Assembly: GCF_004000805.1 (NCBI RefSeq)
Contig: NZ_BILY01000045.1
Location: 1-55,648 of the forward strand
Direction of reading: 5' to 3'
DNA length: 55,648 bases
Source: Paenibacillus glycanilyticus NBRC 16618
GTDB lineage: Bacteria > Bacillota > Bacilli > Paenibacillales > Paenibacillaceae
A program made the translations under genes and the position numbers. Below the pieces are notes generated by a model that saw only the letters and a program-made list of their open reading frames with translations, did no database searches and was not told where the DNA came from. Positions 16,631-25,762 of the stretch are shown here, piece after piece; position 1 is the first letter of the stretch, and the number at the start of each line of letters is the position of its first letter.

Positions 16631-17738
16631 ATGATAGAAACAAACGTAAAACAGGATTTGCGTGAAGTGGCGAAGCGGCTCCAAGAACTCAGGGGGTCTC
16701 TTTGACTTAGATCTGAAGCTGGAGCATATCGCAAACTTTGAAGAGAAAATGACTGCCCCGGATTTCTGGGACGATAATACGAAAGCGCAGGGCATTATCT
16801 CGGAGCTGAATGCGATTAAGTCGGTCGTTGAGCATTACGAACGTCTGAATACGGAATGCGAAGATCTACAGACACTGATTGAGCTGGCTGACGAAGAAAG
16901 CGATGATTCGCTGGAGGCCGAAGTCATTGGAGGCATTGCTTCCCTGAACGAAAAGGTGAACGGCTTCGAATTGCAGCTGCTGCTGAATCAGCCGTACGAC
17001 AAGCTGAATGCCATTCTCGAGCTGCATCCGGGTGCGGGCGGTACCGAGTCGCAGGACTGGGGGCAGATGCTGTACCGGATGTACACGCGCTGGGCGGAGA
17101 AACGGGGCTTCAAGGTTGAAGTGCTCGATTACCAGGATGGCGATGAAGCGGGCATTAAAAGCGTAACGATTGCGGTCAAAGGCTACAATGCCTACGGCTA
17201 TTTGAAAGCGGAAAAAGGCGTTCACCGTCTTGTCCGCATCTCGCCGTTCGACTCGTCAGGCCGCAGACATACGTCCTTCGTATCCTGCGACGTGGTACCG
17301 GAGATTACGGAGGATATTGAAGTCGAGATCCGTACCGAGGATCTGAAGGTTGATACGTACCGCGCGAGCGGCGCCGGCGGCCAGCACGTCAACAAGACGG
17401 AGTCGGCGATCCGGATTACGCATATCCCGACCGGGATTGTCGTAGCCTGCCAGCAGGAGCGTTCGCAGATTCAGAACCGCGAGCGCGCGATGAATATGCT
17501 TCGTTCGAAGCTCTACGAGCGCAAGATCGAAGAGCAGCAAAAGCATCTTGCCGAAATTCGCGGCGAGCAGTCGGATATCGCATGGGGCAGCCAGATTCGT
17601 TCGTACGTGTTCCATCCGTACAGCATGGTGAAGGATCACCGGACTTCGGTGGAGACAGGCAACGTTGGCGCCGTAATGGACGGCGACCTTGATGCTTTTA
17701 TCGACGGCTATTTGCGCAGTCAGATTCGTCACGACTAA
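16631..17738 (+). CDS. prfB: Peptide chain release factor 2 (programmed +1 frameshift)
   Basis: RF2 reads UGA and UAA stops and triggers peptide release. Translation starts at ATG 16631 (behind GAGGTG) and reads 24 codons to an in-frame TGA at 16703-16705. The site is the classical autoregulatory one: an internal Shine-Dalgarno-like AGGGGG (16691-16696), then CTT-TGA-C. A +1 slip on CTT continues in the frame from GAC at 16704, giving about 368 aa, the family length. In the main frame the stop-recognition motif SPF (RISPFDSSGRRHTSF) and the catalytic GGQ (SGAGGQHVNKTES) are intact. When RF2 is scarce the frameshift is favoured, so the gene senses its own product. A caller that ignores the shift would begin near 16662 with a false N-terminus. 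Confidence 0.97.
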
Positions 17739-17770
17739 GGAAACGGCAAGTTTATATGCATAGCTTTGGG

Positions 17771-17812
17771 GAAGAGCTCCAACACTTATAAAGGTTGGAA
17801 CTCTTCTTTTTT
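17771..17812 (+). terminator. Terminator of prfB
   Basis: 13-bp stem GAAGAGCTCCAAC/GTTGGAACTCTTC with one mismatch, a 10-nt loop and seven T. Confidence 0.9.
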
Positions 17813-17835
17813 GTGCGTAATGAGAATGATGTACG

Positions 17836-17865
17836 TTGGAAAGTCATGCGCTGCATGAATAACAT
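17836..17865 (+). promoter_or_regulatory. Possible promoter of the YitT-family gene
   Basis: TTGGAA (17836-17841), an 18-nt spacer, then TAACAT (17860-17865), 39 nt before the start. Moderate match only. Confidence 0.4.
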
Positions 17866-17903
17866 AACAGAGGTTGAACGACAGAGAGGCGGCATGGTAA
17901 TCC

Positions 17904-18803
17904 ATGGACAGCAAGAATAACGAAGTAAAAATTTCAAAACGCAACCGGCGTCCGGCAGGCAGGAAGGCGACGCCGCTTGATGTCGTCTGGAGCTTTTTGC
18001 AGGTCATTATCGGTTCGTTTATAGTAGCGCTCAGCTTTAATCTTTTCCTTGCACCGAATGGAATCGCTTCCGGCGGTGTGTCGGGCATATCGATCCTTGT
18101 GCATAAAACGCTTGGCATCACGCCGGCCTATACCCAATGGGCGCTTAATATTCCGCTCTTCCTTGCGGGGCTGCTCCTGCTCGGCAAACGTTTTGCGCTC
18201 AAAACCTTGCTTGGCACCATCGTGCTTCCTTTATTTGTGCTGCTTACGGCAGACTGGTCGCCTCCTACCGATAATATGCTGCTTGCGGCAATCTATGGCG
18301 GCATTGGCGTAGGGATCGGGCTTGGTATCGTATTTCGCGGGCGGGCTTCGACCGGAGGGCTTGATCTGGCTGCTCAGATCCTGCACCGTTATACCGGTAT
18401 TCCGCTTGGGCTTGCGGTAGCTTGCTTTGACGGATGCGTGATCGCGGCGTCGGGCATATTTATTTCTCCGGAGGCGGCTTTGTATGCCTTGATCGGACTA
18501 TTCGTTACCAGCAAGACGATTGATATTATTCAAAGCGGCATACCGCTGTCGAAGGTTGCTTTTATTATAAGCGATCATGCGGATCTTCTTGTCAATGCGA
18601 TCCTGCATGACCTGGACCGCGGAGTGACGAGGCTGGACGCGCATGGCGGCTACACGAACGAGAAGCGTCAGGTGCTGATGGCCGTTGTCGGGCAGATGGA
18701 AGTAGCCAAGCTGAAGCAGCTGGTAAGAGCGGTGGATCCGGGCGCTTTCGTCATTATAAGCAACACGGCGGAGGTTGTGGGACAGGGGTTCAAATCGGAA
18801 TAA
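17904..18803 (+). CDS. YitT family integral membrane protein
   Basis: 299-aa polytopic membrane protein. A short basic N-terminus is followed by five or so hydrophobic segments with the YitT-type pattern (FNLFLAPNGIASGGVSGISI; FRGRASTGGLDLAAQIL). A soluble C-terminal domain (about residues 220-290, ending AFVIISNTAEVVGQGF) matches DUF2179. Family members are widespread in Firmicutes; transport has been suggested but the substrate is not established. ATG at 17904 lies about 11 nt from GAGAGGCGG; an ATG at 17894 is out of frame. No terminator is seen before the arg promoter. Confidence 0.88.
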   Translation: MDSKNNEVKISKRNRRPAGRKATPLDVVWSFLQVIIGSFIVALSFNLFLAPNGIASGGVSGISILVHKTLGITPAYTQWALNIPLFLAGLLLLGKRFALKTLLGTIVLPLFVLLTADWSPPTDNMLLAAIYGGIGVGIGLGIVFRGRASTGGLDLAAQILHRYTGIPLGLAVACFDGCVIAASGIFISPEAALYALIGLFVTSKTIDIIQSGIPLSKVAFIISDHADLLVNAILHDLDRGVTRLDAHGGYTNEKRQVLMAVVGQMEVAKLKQLVRAVDPGAFVIISNTAEVVGQGFKSE

Positions 18804-18832
18804 ATTGTACGGAAAATGACATCTTTTTTACA

Positions 18833-18867
18833 TTGTATTAATATGAATACGACTGTATAATAATACG
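18833..18867 (+). promoter_or_regulatory. arg operon promoter overlapped by two ARG-box-like operators
   Basis: Promoter: TTGTAT (18833-18838), 17 nt, TATAAT (18856-18861). Two sites close to the Gram-positive ARG box core TGNAT-N4-ATNCA lie over it: TGTATTAATATGAA (18834-18847) and TGTATAATAATACG (18854-18867), each with one mismatch and 20 bp apart centre to centre, about two helical turns. This is the usual geometry for an ArgR/AhrC hexamer. Arginine-dependent repression is the obvious reading. Confidence 0.72.
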
Positions 18868-18895
18868 AAACAACGTAATATTTCCATGTGAACCT

Positions 18896-18964
18896 GATTC
18901 ATGTACAATATAGATTTAGATGATCTACGTAAGTTGAATCCATGCTTCGGGTTCAACTTCTTTT
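18896..18964 (+). promoter_or_regulatory. argC leader: terminator hairpin with possible alternative fold
   Basis: An intrinsic-terminator-like hairpin AAGTTGAATCC/GGGTTCAACTT (18931-18941 with 18949-18959) followed by CTTTT sits directly before the argC ribosome site, well downstream of the promoter. Its left arm can instead pair upstream (GATTCA 18896-18901 with TGAATC 18935-18940), with a small inner stem TAGAT/ATCTA. The two folds exclude each other, which would allow attenuation. No T-box sequence is present. Confidence 0.5.
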
Positions 18965-18980
18965 AAGGGAGAGAACGTGT

Positions 18981-20030
18981 ATGAGCGAGAAATTGAAGGT
19001 TGCGATCGTCGGCTCTACCGGTTATGGCGGTATTGAGCTTATTCGTTTGTTGGCTAGCCACCCGTTGGTGGAGATTACGTCGGTTATTTCCTCGTCCAGC
19101 GCGGGAATGCCGATTGCAGAATGGTTCCCTCATTTGACGGACATTCAGACGGCTTTGCTTGATGACGTGGATCCGCAAGGGATTAAAGCGAAGGCTGACG
19201 TCGTCTTTACGGCAACGCCGGCCGGAGTTGCGGCTAAGCTTGCTCCGCAGCTGCTGGATGCCGGCCTGAAGGTCATTGACCTGTCCGGCGACTTCCGTCT
19301 GCAGGATACGGCTTTATACGAGAAATGGTATAAAAAAACACCGGCGGATGAGCAATACCTGAAGCAAGCTCTCTATGCTCTCCCTGAGATTAACGGTGAC
19401 AAAGCGCAAGGCGCTTCGTTTATTTCGAACCCGGGCTGTTTCGTAACGTCAGCGCTGCTTGGTCTTGTCCCTGCCGTGAAGGCAGGATGGATTGATCCTG
19501 CGACGATTATTATCGACTCGAAATCGGGCGTATCCGGCGCAGGCCGCGGTGCAAGCCTCGGTACGCATTACTCCGAGCTGAACGAGAACTTCAAAGCCTA
19601 CAAAGTAAATCAGCATCAGCATGTTCCTGAAATCGAGATGGTGCTGTCTGAAGCAGCGGGCCGGGAGGTTGTGACCACGTTCACGCCGCATCTGGTGCCG
19701 ATGACAAGAGGGATCCTGTCGACCATGTACGCTACGGTGAAGGGCGAGCATAACGCCGCTGATTTTATTGAACTCTATAAGCAATTCTATGAAGGCCGCC
19801 AATTCGTTCGCATCCGCAAGGAAGGCGTACTGCCGCAGACGAAGGAAGTATGGGGCTCCAACTATTGCGATATCGCTTTTAACTACGATGAGAGAACGGG
19901 CCGCATTACGATTATTTCGGTCATTGATAACCTTGTGAAAGGCGCTTCGGGACAAGCGATTCAGAACCTCAACCTGATGATGGGCTGGGATGAAGGCCTT
20001 GGCCTGCAGTTCGTGCCGGTATATCCGTGA
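18981..20030 (+). CDS. argC: N-acetyl-gamma-glutamyl-phosphate reductase
   Basis: Third step of arginine synthesis: NADPH-dependent reduction of acetylglutamyl phosphate to the semialdehyde. 349 aa. N-terminal nucleotide-binding motif VAIVGSTGYGG and the active-site cysteine segment FISNPGCFVTSALLGL are visible, followed by the family histidine region. ATG at 18981 is chosen because AAGGGAGAG stands 8-9 nt upstream. The frame runs 13 codons further upstream, but that stretch overlaps the leader hairpin. First gene of argC-J-B-D-F-G-H. Confidence 0.96.
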   Translation: MSEKLKVAIVGSTGYGGIELIRLLASHPLVEITSVISSSSAGMPIAEWFPHLTDIQTALLDDVDPQGIKAKADVVFTATPAGVAAKLAPQLLDAGLKVIDLSGDFRLQDTALYEKWYKKTPADEQYLKQALYALPEINGDKAQGASFISNPGCFVTSALLGLVPAVKAGWIDPATIIIDSKSGVSGAGRGASLGTHYSELNENFKAYKVNQHQHVPEIEMVLSEAAGREVVTTFTPHLVPMTRGILSTMYATVKGEHNAADFIELYKQFYEGRQFVRIRKEGVLPQTKEVWGSNYCDIAFNYDERTGRITIISVIDNLVKGASGQAIQNLNLMMGWDEGLGLQFVPVYP

Positions 20031-20122
20031 TCTTGAACATATGGCGTTAAGAATTTTCTTTATACTTATAAAGTTTTAAATTGAGCAATTATTCGTACAA
20101 GGTGAAGGAGAAACGAGGAGAA

Positions 20123-21367
20123 ATGGGACAGGTGCAACAAGCTAAAGCGCTGTATTCGGTCGTCTCGGACGGATCGATTACGACTCCTAAAGGATTCAGA
20201 GCCGGTGGTCTCCACTGCGGCCTGAAGAAGACAACCCGCCATGATCTTGGCGCAATCGTATGCGAGGTGCCGGCGGCATCCGCCGGCGTCTACACTACAA
20301 ACGTGTTCCAGGCAGCGCCAATCAAGGTGACGCGGGAGAGCATTGAATCGGATGGCTTCCTGCGCGCCGTTATCGTGAACAGCGGCAATGCCAACGCGGT
20401 AACGGGCAAGCAAGGCGAAGACGATGCTTACGAGATGCGTTCGCGTTTTGCCGAGTCTATTGGCGTGTCCGCAGATCAGGTTGCGGTCGCTTCGACGGGC
20501 GTGATCGGCGAGAACCTGAAGATGGATAAGGTGCGTGCGGGGATCGACGCGCTTCCGGCCAAGCTGGAGGCGGACCGCGATGCGGCGGACGGCTTCTGTC
20601 AAGCAATCCTGACCACCGACCTTGTGCAAAAAATGGTATGCGTCTCGGTTGAGATCGACGGCCAGACGGTACATATTGCCGGCGCGGCCAAAGGCTCCGG
20701 CATGATTCATCCGAACATGGCCACTATGCTAGGCTTTGTGACTACGGATGCGGCAATCGGCAGCGAAGCGCTTCAAACCTTGCTTCGCGAGGCGACAAAC
20801 TATACGTTTAATATGATTACGGTTGACGGCGATACAAGCACGAACGATATGCTGGTGGCTATGGCAAGCGGCCTTGCCGGCAACAGCGAGCTGACGCCGG
20901 AGCATGAAGGCTGGGCAGCTTTCTCGGCTGGCCTTCGTTATGTATGCGAAGTGCTGGCAAAAGCAATCGCCCGCGACGGCGAAGGCGCGACAAAGCTGGT
21001 TGAAGTGCAAGTGCACGGAGCAGTGAATGACGAAGCGGCTACGGCGATTGCGAAGACGGTTATCGGCTCTTCCCTGGTGAAGTCCGCGGTATTTGGCGCT
21101 GACGCGAACTGGGGCCGGATTATCGCGGCGGTAGGCCGCGCAGGCAAGCCGGTAAATCCGGATACGGTAGACGTTCGAATCGGCGATATCGTGACGCTGG
21201 AAGGCTCCCGTCCGGTTGCTTTCGACGAAGATGCGGCACTGGAATATTTGAAGGGCGATACGGTTGTAATCCGCGTCGACCTGCATATGGATAACGGCAC
21301 GGCAACGGCTTGGGGCTGTGACCTGACGTACGATTATGTCCGCATTAACGCGGCATACCGTACGTAA
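20123..21367 (+). CDS. argJ: Bifunctional ornithine acetyltransferase/N-acetylglutamate synthase
   Basis: Transfers acetyl from acetylornithine to glutamate, which makes the pathway cyclic; many members also make acetylglutamate from acetyl-CoA. About 414 aa. The self-cleavage site is present in GSGMIHPNMATML, where the threonine becomes the N-terminal nucleophile of the beta chain. GVYTTNVFQAAPI and FNMITVDGDTSTNDM also match the family. Start is uncertain: ATG 20123 lies too close to GAGGAG (20115-20120) but 12 nt from GAAGGAG. GTG 20132, or TTG 20081 far upstream, are alternatives. Confidence 0.95.
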   Translation: MGQVQQAKALYSVVSDGSITTPKGFRAGGLHCGLKKTTRHDLGAIVCEVPAASAGVYTTNVFQAAPIKVTRESIESDGFLRAVIVNSGNANAVTGKQGEDDAYEMRSRFAESIGVSADQVAVASTGVIGENLKMDKVRAGIDALPAKLEADRDAADGFCQAILTTDLVQKMVCVSVEIDGQTVHIAGAAKGSGMIHPNMATMLGFVTTDAAIGSEALQTLLREATNYTFNMITVDGDTSTNDMLVAMASGLAGNSELTPEHEGWAAFSAGLRYVCEVLAKAIARDGEGATKLVEVQVHGAVNDEAATAIAKTVIGSSLVKSAVFGADANWGRIIAAVGRAGKPVNPDTVDVRIGDIVTLEGSRPVAFDEDAALEYLKGDTVVIRVDLHMDNGTATAWGCDLTYDYVRINAAYRT

Positions 21368-21396
21368 CGCTAGGGCAGAGGAGAACGGATTAACTT

Positions 21397-22185
21397 ATGG
21401 CACAACGTTTTGTAATGAAATGCGGTGGCAGCACGCTGGCTGCGCTTCCCGATTCCTTTTTCGGCGAGCTGCGCGAGCTGCAAGAGTCCGGCGTTCATCC
21501 GGTTATCGTCCATGGCGGCGGTCCGGCGATCTCCGAGACGCTGACGAAGCTTGGCATTGAGACGGAATTCGTAAACGGCCTGCGCAAAACCAATGATGCT
21601 GTGCTCGACGTGGTCGAGATGGTGCTTGCGGGCCGAATCAATAAAGAAATCGTCCGTAAAATCCAGACAAACGGCGCGAAGGCGCTTGGTCTCTCCGGTG
21701 TAGACGGTTTGCTGATCCAGGCAAAGCCGGTGGCTAACAGCGCGGAAATCGGTTTTGTCGGGGATGTAACGGATGTGAATGCGGAAGTGATTGAAGGCGT
21801 TATGGCTATGGGCTATATGCCGGTTATCGCTCCGATTGGGATTGATGCAGGCGGTCAGCGCTACAACATCAATGCGGATACGGCAGCAGGGGCTGTTGCT
21901 TCCCATCTTGGCGTTCCGCAAATGATCGTAGTAACGGACGTTCCGGGCATCATGCGTACGGTAGATGGTGAGAAGAAGGTATTGCCTTCCGTCACCGTAG
22001 CCGAGATCGAAGAGATGATTGCAAGCGGAGAGATTTACGGCGGCATGATTCCGAAGGTACGCGCGGCGGTGCAGTGCATTCAAGGACGCGTTCGCGAGGT
22101 TGTTATTGTCAGCGGCGAAGAGCCGGGTGTTCTTAGCCGGGCCGTGCGCGAAGGCGGCGTAGGTACAAGAATCGTACAGGAGTAG
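21397..22185 (+). CDS. argB: Acetylglutamate kinase
   Basis: Second pathway step: ATP-dependent phosphorylation of N-acetylglutamate. 262 aa, typical. Amino-acid kinase fold motifs: lysine in FVMKCGGSTL, glycine-rich VIVHGGGPAI, substrate-binding VNGLRKTND, NINADTAAGAVA, and the C-terminal GGMIPKV loop. Whether it is feedback-inhibited by arginine cannot be told: the N-terminal helix of arginine-sensitive hexameric enzymes is not evident. ATG 29 nt after argJ. Confidence 0.96.
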   Translation: MAQRFVMKCGGSTLAALPDSFFGELRELQESGVHPVIVHGGGPAISETLTKLGIETEFVNGLRKTNDAVLDVVEMVLAGRINKEIVRKIQTNGAKALGLSGVDGLLIQAKPVANSAEIGFVGDVTDVNAEVIEGVMAMGYMPVIAPIGIDAGGQRYNINADTAAGAVASHLGVPQMIVVTDVPGIMRTVDGEKKVLPSVTVAEIEEMIASGEIYGGMIPKVRAAVQCIQGRVREVVIVSGEEPGVLSRAVREGGVGTRIVQE

Positions 22186-22204
22186 AGAAAGGCGGTTAAA
22201 GTCG

Positions 22205-23404
22205 ATGAGCGAGACGAAAGTAGCGGCAGCGCCCGAGCAATCCTTGCTGCCAACGTATGCGAGATATCCAATCGCGCTTGTGAAGGGCGAAGGAAGCTGG
22301 CTGTGGGATGATAAGGGCAACAAATACCTCGATTTCATGAGCGGTATTGCCGTAACCAACCTTGGCCATGCGCCTCAAAAAGTAAAAGAAGCTCTGATCA
22401 AGCAGTTGGATGAGCTGTGGCATGTGTCCAACCTGTTCCGCATTCCGAATCAGGAAGAGGCAGCGCATCTGATCACTTCGAACAGCAGCGGCGATGCCGT
22501 CTTCTTCTGTAACTCCGGTGCGGAAGCGAATGAAGCAGCGATCAAGCTGGCTCGCCGTTACCAGCAGAAAGTGCTGAACAACGGAAGATACGAAATTATT
22601 ACGTTTGAATCCTCCTTCCACGGCCGTACGCTGGCAACTCTGACGGCAACGGGACAAGAGAAGGTGAAGGAAGGCTTTGCGCCTTTGCCGGAAGGGTTCA
22701 AATATATCCCTTATAACGATATCGAAGCTTTAAAAGCGGCGATCTCCGATAAAACAGCGGCAGTTATGCTCGAATTGATCCAAGCGGAAGGCGGTATCTT
22801 CCCGGCGGATCAGGCATTTGTCGATGATCTGGTGAAGCTGTGCGAAGAGAACGGAATTCTGGTCATCATCGACGAGATCCAGACCGGTATGGGCCGTACG
22901 GGCAAATTGTTCGCATATGAGCATTACAGCATCGAGCCGGATATTTTCACGCTGGCAAAAGGTCTCGGAAGCGGGTTCCCGGTAGGCGCGGCGGTTGCGA
23001 AGGAGAAGCTTCGCGAAGCTTTTGGCCCGGGCAGCCACGGCTCTACCTTTGGCGGTACGCCAATCGCGACGGCAGCGGTGAAAGCAACGGTTGAGACGAT
23101 TGTAGGCGAGAACCTGCCGCAGCGCGCGGCTGAGATGGGCGCTTATCTGATGGATGAGCTGAAGAAGGCGCTCGCGGGCAATTCGTTCGTGAAGGAAGTT
23201 CGCGGCCAAGGTCTGATCGTTGGAATCGAATGCGTGGAGCCGGTTGGCTCCGTTTTGACGGCGGCGCAAGAGCAAGGGCTGCTCGTCATCTCCGCAGGAC
23301 CAAACGTGGTGCGTCTTCTGCCTAACCTTCTGGTGACGAAGGAAGAGATCGACCAGGCTGTGGCAACACTAAAGCAATTGCTTGCTAACGCGGTTAAAGC
23401 CTAA
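22205..23404 (+). CDS. argD: Acetylornithine aminotransferase
   Basis: PLP-dependent class III aminotransferase that turns acetylglutamate semialdehyde into acetylornithine, with glutamate as donor. 399 aa. Substrate pocket FCNSGAEANEAAIKLAR, SSFHGRTLATLTATG, cofactor aspartate in LVIIDEIQTGMGRTG, and the Schiff-base lysine in FTLAKGLGSGFPVGA. ATG 19 nt after argB. Some homologues also serve lysine synthesis. Confidence 0.96.
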   Translation: MSETKVAAAPEQSLLPTYARYPIALVKGEGSWLWDDKGNKYLDFMSGIAVTNLGHAPQKVKEALIKQLDELWHVSNLFRIPNQEEAAHLITSNSSGDAVFFCNSGAEANEAAIKLARRYQQKVLNNGRYEIITFESSFHGRTLATLTATGQEKVKEGFAPLPEGFKYIPYNDIEALKAAISDKTAAVMLELIQAEGGIFPADQAFVDDLVKLCEENGILVIIDEIQTGMGRTGKLFAYEHYSIEPDIFTLAKGLGSGFPVGAAVAKEKLREAFGPGSHGSTFGGTPIATAAVKATVETIVGENLPQRAAEMGAYLMDELKKALAGNSFVKEVRGQGLIVGIECVEPVGSVLTAAQEQGLLVISAGPNVVRLLPNLLVTKEEIDQAVATLKQLLANAVKA

Positions 23405-23443
23405 GGCTTGAAATATAAATAGAGGATTCAGGAGGGTTACACA

Positions 23444-24400
23444 ATGGTAGATACAGTAAAGGAAGATTTGGCGGCAAGCCTAAAAGGCCGGGATTTCCTT
23501 ATGCTTCTGGATTACACGACGGAAGAAATCCGGTACCTGATCGATCTTGCGATTGATCTGAAGAAGAAGCAAAAGGCCGGCGAGGTTTATCAACCGCTGA
23601 AGGGCAAGACGCTCGGCATGATTTTCGAAAAATCGTCCACCCGTACCCGCGTATCGTTCGAGGTTGGCATTTACCAGCTGGGCGGCCAAGGGCTGTTCCT
23701 GAGCGGCAACGACCTGCAGATCGGCCGCGGCGAGCCGATTCTGGATACGGCGCAAGTGTTGTCCCGTTACCTGGACGGCATCATGATCCGTACGTTCGCT
23801 CACCGCAACGTGGTGGAGCTGGCGCGCGGAGCAACAATTCCGGTTATTAACGGACTTACGGATCTGTCCCATCCATGCCAGGCGCTGGCGGATTACCAGA
23901 CGATCCTCGAGCACAAAGGACGTCTTGATGGGCTGAAGCTGGCTTACATCGGCGATGGCAACAATGTTGTTCACTCCTTGATGATGGGCGCTGCGAAGCT
24001 GGGCGTTGATATTTCCATCGCGACGCCTGAAGGCTACGAGCCGGATGCGGATCTTCTGAAGCAATCGATCGACAACGCGCAGGAAACCGGCGCTCGCATT
24101 CACCTGTGCCGCGATCCGAAGGAAGCGATTGCCGATGCGGACGTGGTATACTCGGACGTTTGGGCAAGCATGGGTCAAGAGTCGGAGCAGAAGGAGCGCG
24201 AGCTTGCTTTTGCCAACTTCCAAGTGAACGAAGCGTTGGCGAAATACGCGAAAAAGGATTACCTGTTCATGCACTGCCTGCCTGCACACCGCGGCGAAGA
24301 AGTCAGCGAGGGCGTTATCGACGGACCGAACTCGATTATTTTCGACCAGGCGGAAAACCGTCTGCACGCGCAAAAAGCGATTATGGCAGCAATCATGTAG
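23444..24400 (+). CDS. argF: Ornithine carbamoyltransferase
   Basis: Condenses ornithine and carbamoyl phosphate to citrulline. 318 aa. Carbamoyl-phosphate loop SSTRTRVSFE, ornithine/PALO region HPCQALADYQTI, SMG loop WASMGQE, and the catalytic cysteine in MHCLPAHRGEEV. ATG follows AGGAGGG. The carbamoyl phosphate synthase genes (carA, carB), often near argF in Bacilli, are not in the window. Confidence 0.96.
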   Translation: MVDTVKEDLAASLKGRDFLMLLDYTTEEIRYLIDLAIDLKKKQKAGEVYQPLKGKTLGMIFEKSSTRTRVSFEVGIYQLGGQGLFLSGNDLQIGRGEPILDTAQVLSRYLDGIMIRTFAHRNVVELARGATIPVINGLTDLSHPCQALADYQTILEHKGRLDGLKLAYIGDGNNVVHSLMMGAAKLGVDISIATPEGYEPDADLLKQSIDNAQETGARIHLCRDPKEAIADADVVYSDVWASMGQESEQKERELAFANFQVNEALAKYAKKDYLFMHCLPAHRGEEVSEGVIDGPNSIIFDQAENRLHAQKAIMAAIM

Positions 24401-24445
24401 CATTGAAATAGCTTTTAATAACTCAAAGGGGTGCTAGGAGAAATT

Positions 24446-25681
24446 ATGGCGAAGGAAAAAATTGTACTGGCCTATTCCGGCGGTTTGGATACGTCCATCA
24501 TTTTGAAATGGTTGAAAGAAACTTATGATGCTGAGATCATTGCTTTTACGGCTGACATCGGTCAAAAAGAAGAGCTCGACGGCCTTGAGGCAAAAGCTCT
24601 GGCAACCGGCGCCTCGAAGGTATACATCGATGACCTGCGCGCTGAGTTTGCAAGCGACTTTATTTTCCCGATGTTCCAAGCGGCAGCGCTGTACGAAGGC
24701 CAATACCTGCTTGGCACATCCATTGCCCGTCCTCTGATCGCGAAGCGTATGGTTGAGATCGCACGCGCGGAAGGCGCTACGATGATCGCGCATGGCGCAA
24801 CAGGCAAAGGCAATGACCAAGTGCGTTTCGAGCTTGGCGTAGCCGCTCTTGCACCGGACATCAAAGTAGTCGCGCCTTGGCGTGAAGAGCGCTTCCGGGA
24901 AGAGTTCCCTGGCCGCGCGGAAATGATCGCTTTTGCCGAGAAGCATGGCATTCCGGTAACGGCATCGGCTTCCAAGCCTTACTCGACGGACCGCAACCTG
25001 CTGCACATCAGCTTTGAGTCCGGCATGCTCGAGGATCCTTGGTTCGATCCAAGCGCAGAGTCCAACGAAGAGATGTACGTGCTGAGCGTTTCCCCGGAGA
25101 GAGCTCCGGATCAAGCGGAATACGTAGAGCTTACTTTTGAAGCAGGCAACTGTATCGCGATCAACGGCGAACAGCTGAGCCCGCTGCAAGTGATGGATAA
25201 ATTGAACGAACTGGGCGGCAAGCATGGCGTAGGCCGCGTGGACATGGTGGAGAACCGCTTCGTTGGCATGAAGAGCCGCGGCGTGTATGAGACACCGGGC
25301 GGTACAATCCTGTTCACGGCACACCGCAAAATGGAATCCCTGACCATGGACCGCGAGGTGATGAACCTTCGCGACTCCCTGATCTCGAAATACGCGCAGC
25401 TCGTGTACAATGGCTTCTGGTTCGCGCCTGAGCGTCTTGCGCTTCAAACGCTTGTAACCGAGTCGCAAAAGAACGTAACGGGCGTTGTCCGCCTGAAGCT
25501 GTACAAAGGCAATGTAATCGGCGCCGGCGTGAAGAGCCCGGTGAGCTTGTACAATCCGGATATCGCGACAATGGAAGCCGATCCATCCCAAGCGTACGAC
25601 CAAGGCGACGCTACGGGCTTTATCCGCTTGAACGCTCTTCGTCTGAAAGTATCGTCCGGCGTAGAACAAAGCAAGAAATAA
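24446..25681 (+). CDS. argG: Argininosuccinate synthase
   Basis: ATP-dependent joining of citrulline and aspartate. 411 aa, class-typical. N-type ATP pyrophosphatase P-loop AYSGGLDTSI at residues 8-17, citrulline/aspartate contact regions GATGKGNDQVRFE and YSTDRNLLHISFE. The ATG at 24446 is preferred because AGGAG lies 5 nt upstream; a GTG at 24431 in the same frame is unlikely. Follows argF by 45 nt. Confidence 0.96.
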   Translation: MAKEKIVLAYSGGLDTSIILKWLKETYDAEIIAFTADIGQKEELDGLEAKALATGASKVYIDDLRAEFASDFIFPMFQAAALYEGQYLLGTSIARPLIAKRMVEIARAEGATMIAHGATGKGNDQVRFELGVAALAPDIKVVAPWREERFREEFPGRAEMIAFAEKHGIPVTASASKPYSTDRNLLHISFESGMLEDPWFDPSAESNEEMYVLSVSPERAPDQAEYVELTFEAGNCIAINGEQLSPLQVMDKLNELGGKHGVGRVDMVENRFVGMKSRGVYETPGGTILFTAHRKMESLTMDREVMNLRDSLISKYAQLVYNGFWFAPERLALQTLVTESQKNVTGVVRLKLYKGNVIGAGVKSPVSLYNPDIATMEADPSQAYDQGDATGFIRLNALRLKVSSGVEQSKK

Positions 25682-25701
25682 TATAAACCGAATATTCATC
25701 T

Positions 25702-25735
25702 AGGCCGTTATGTGCGATGCATCTAGCGGCCTTTA
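25702..25735 (+). terminator. Weak hairpin between argG and argH
   Basis: Stem AGGCCGTTA/TAGCGGCCT (9 bp, one wobble) with a short TTTAT tail. May partly terminate or protect the argG 3' end; the T run is too short to be sure. Confidence 0.4.
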
Positions 25736-25762
25736 TGGCAATTTCGGGAGGGAGTGTACCAA

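Noticed and set aside
18804..18980. T-box riboswitch before argC
   Set aside because: No T-box antiterminator sequence or specifier loop; the leader is too short.
20044..20076. CTTTATA/TATAAAG palindrome between argC and argJ as terminator or ARG box
   Set aside because: Stem is all A-T and weak, and it lacks the TGNAT/ATNCA pattern; the arg genes are likely one transcript.
23480..24403. Long minus-strand frames opposite argF and argG
   Set aside because: Antisense of biased coding sequence; no start context and no known domain.
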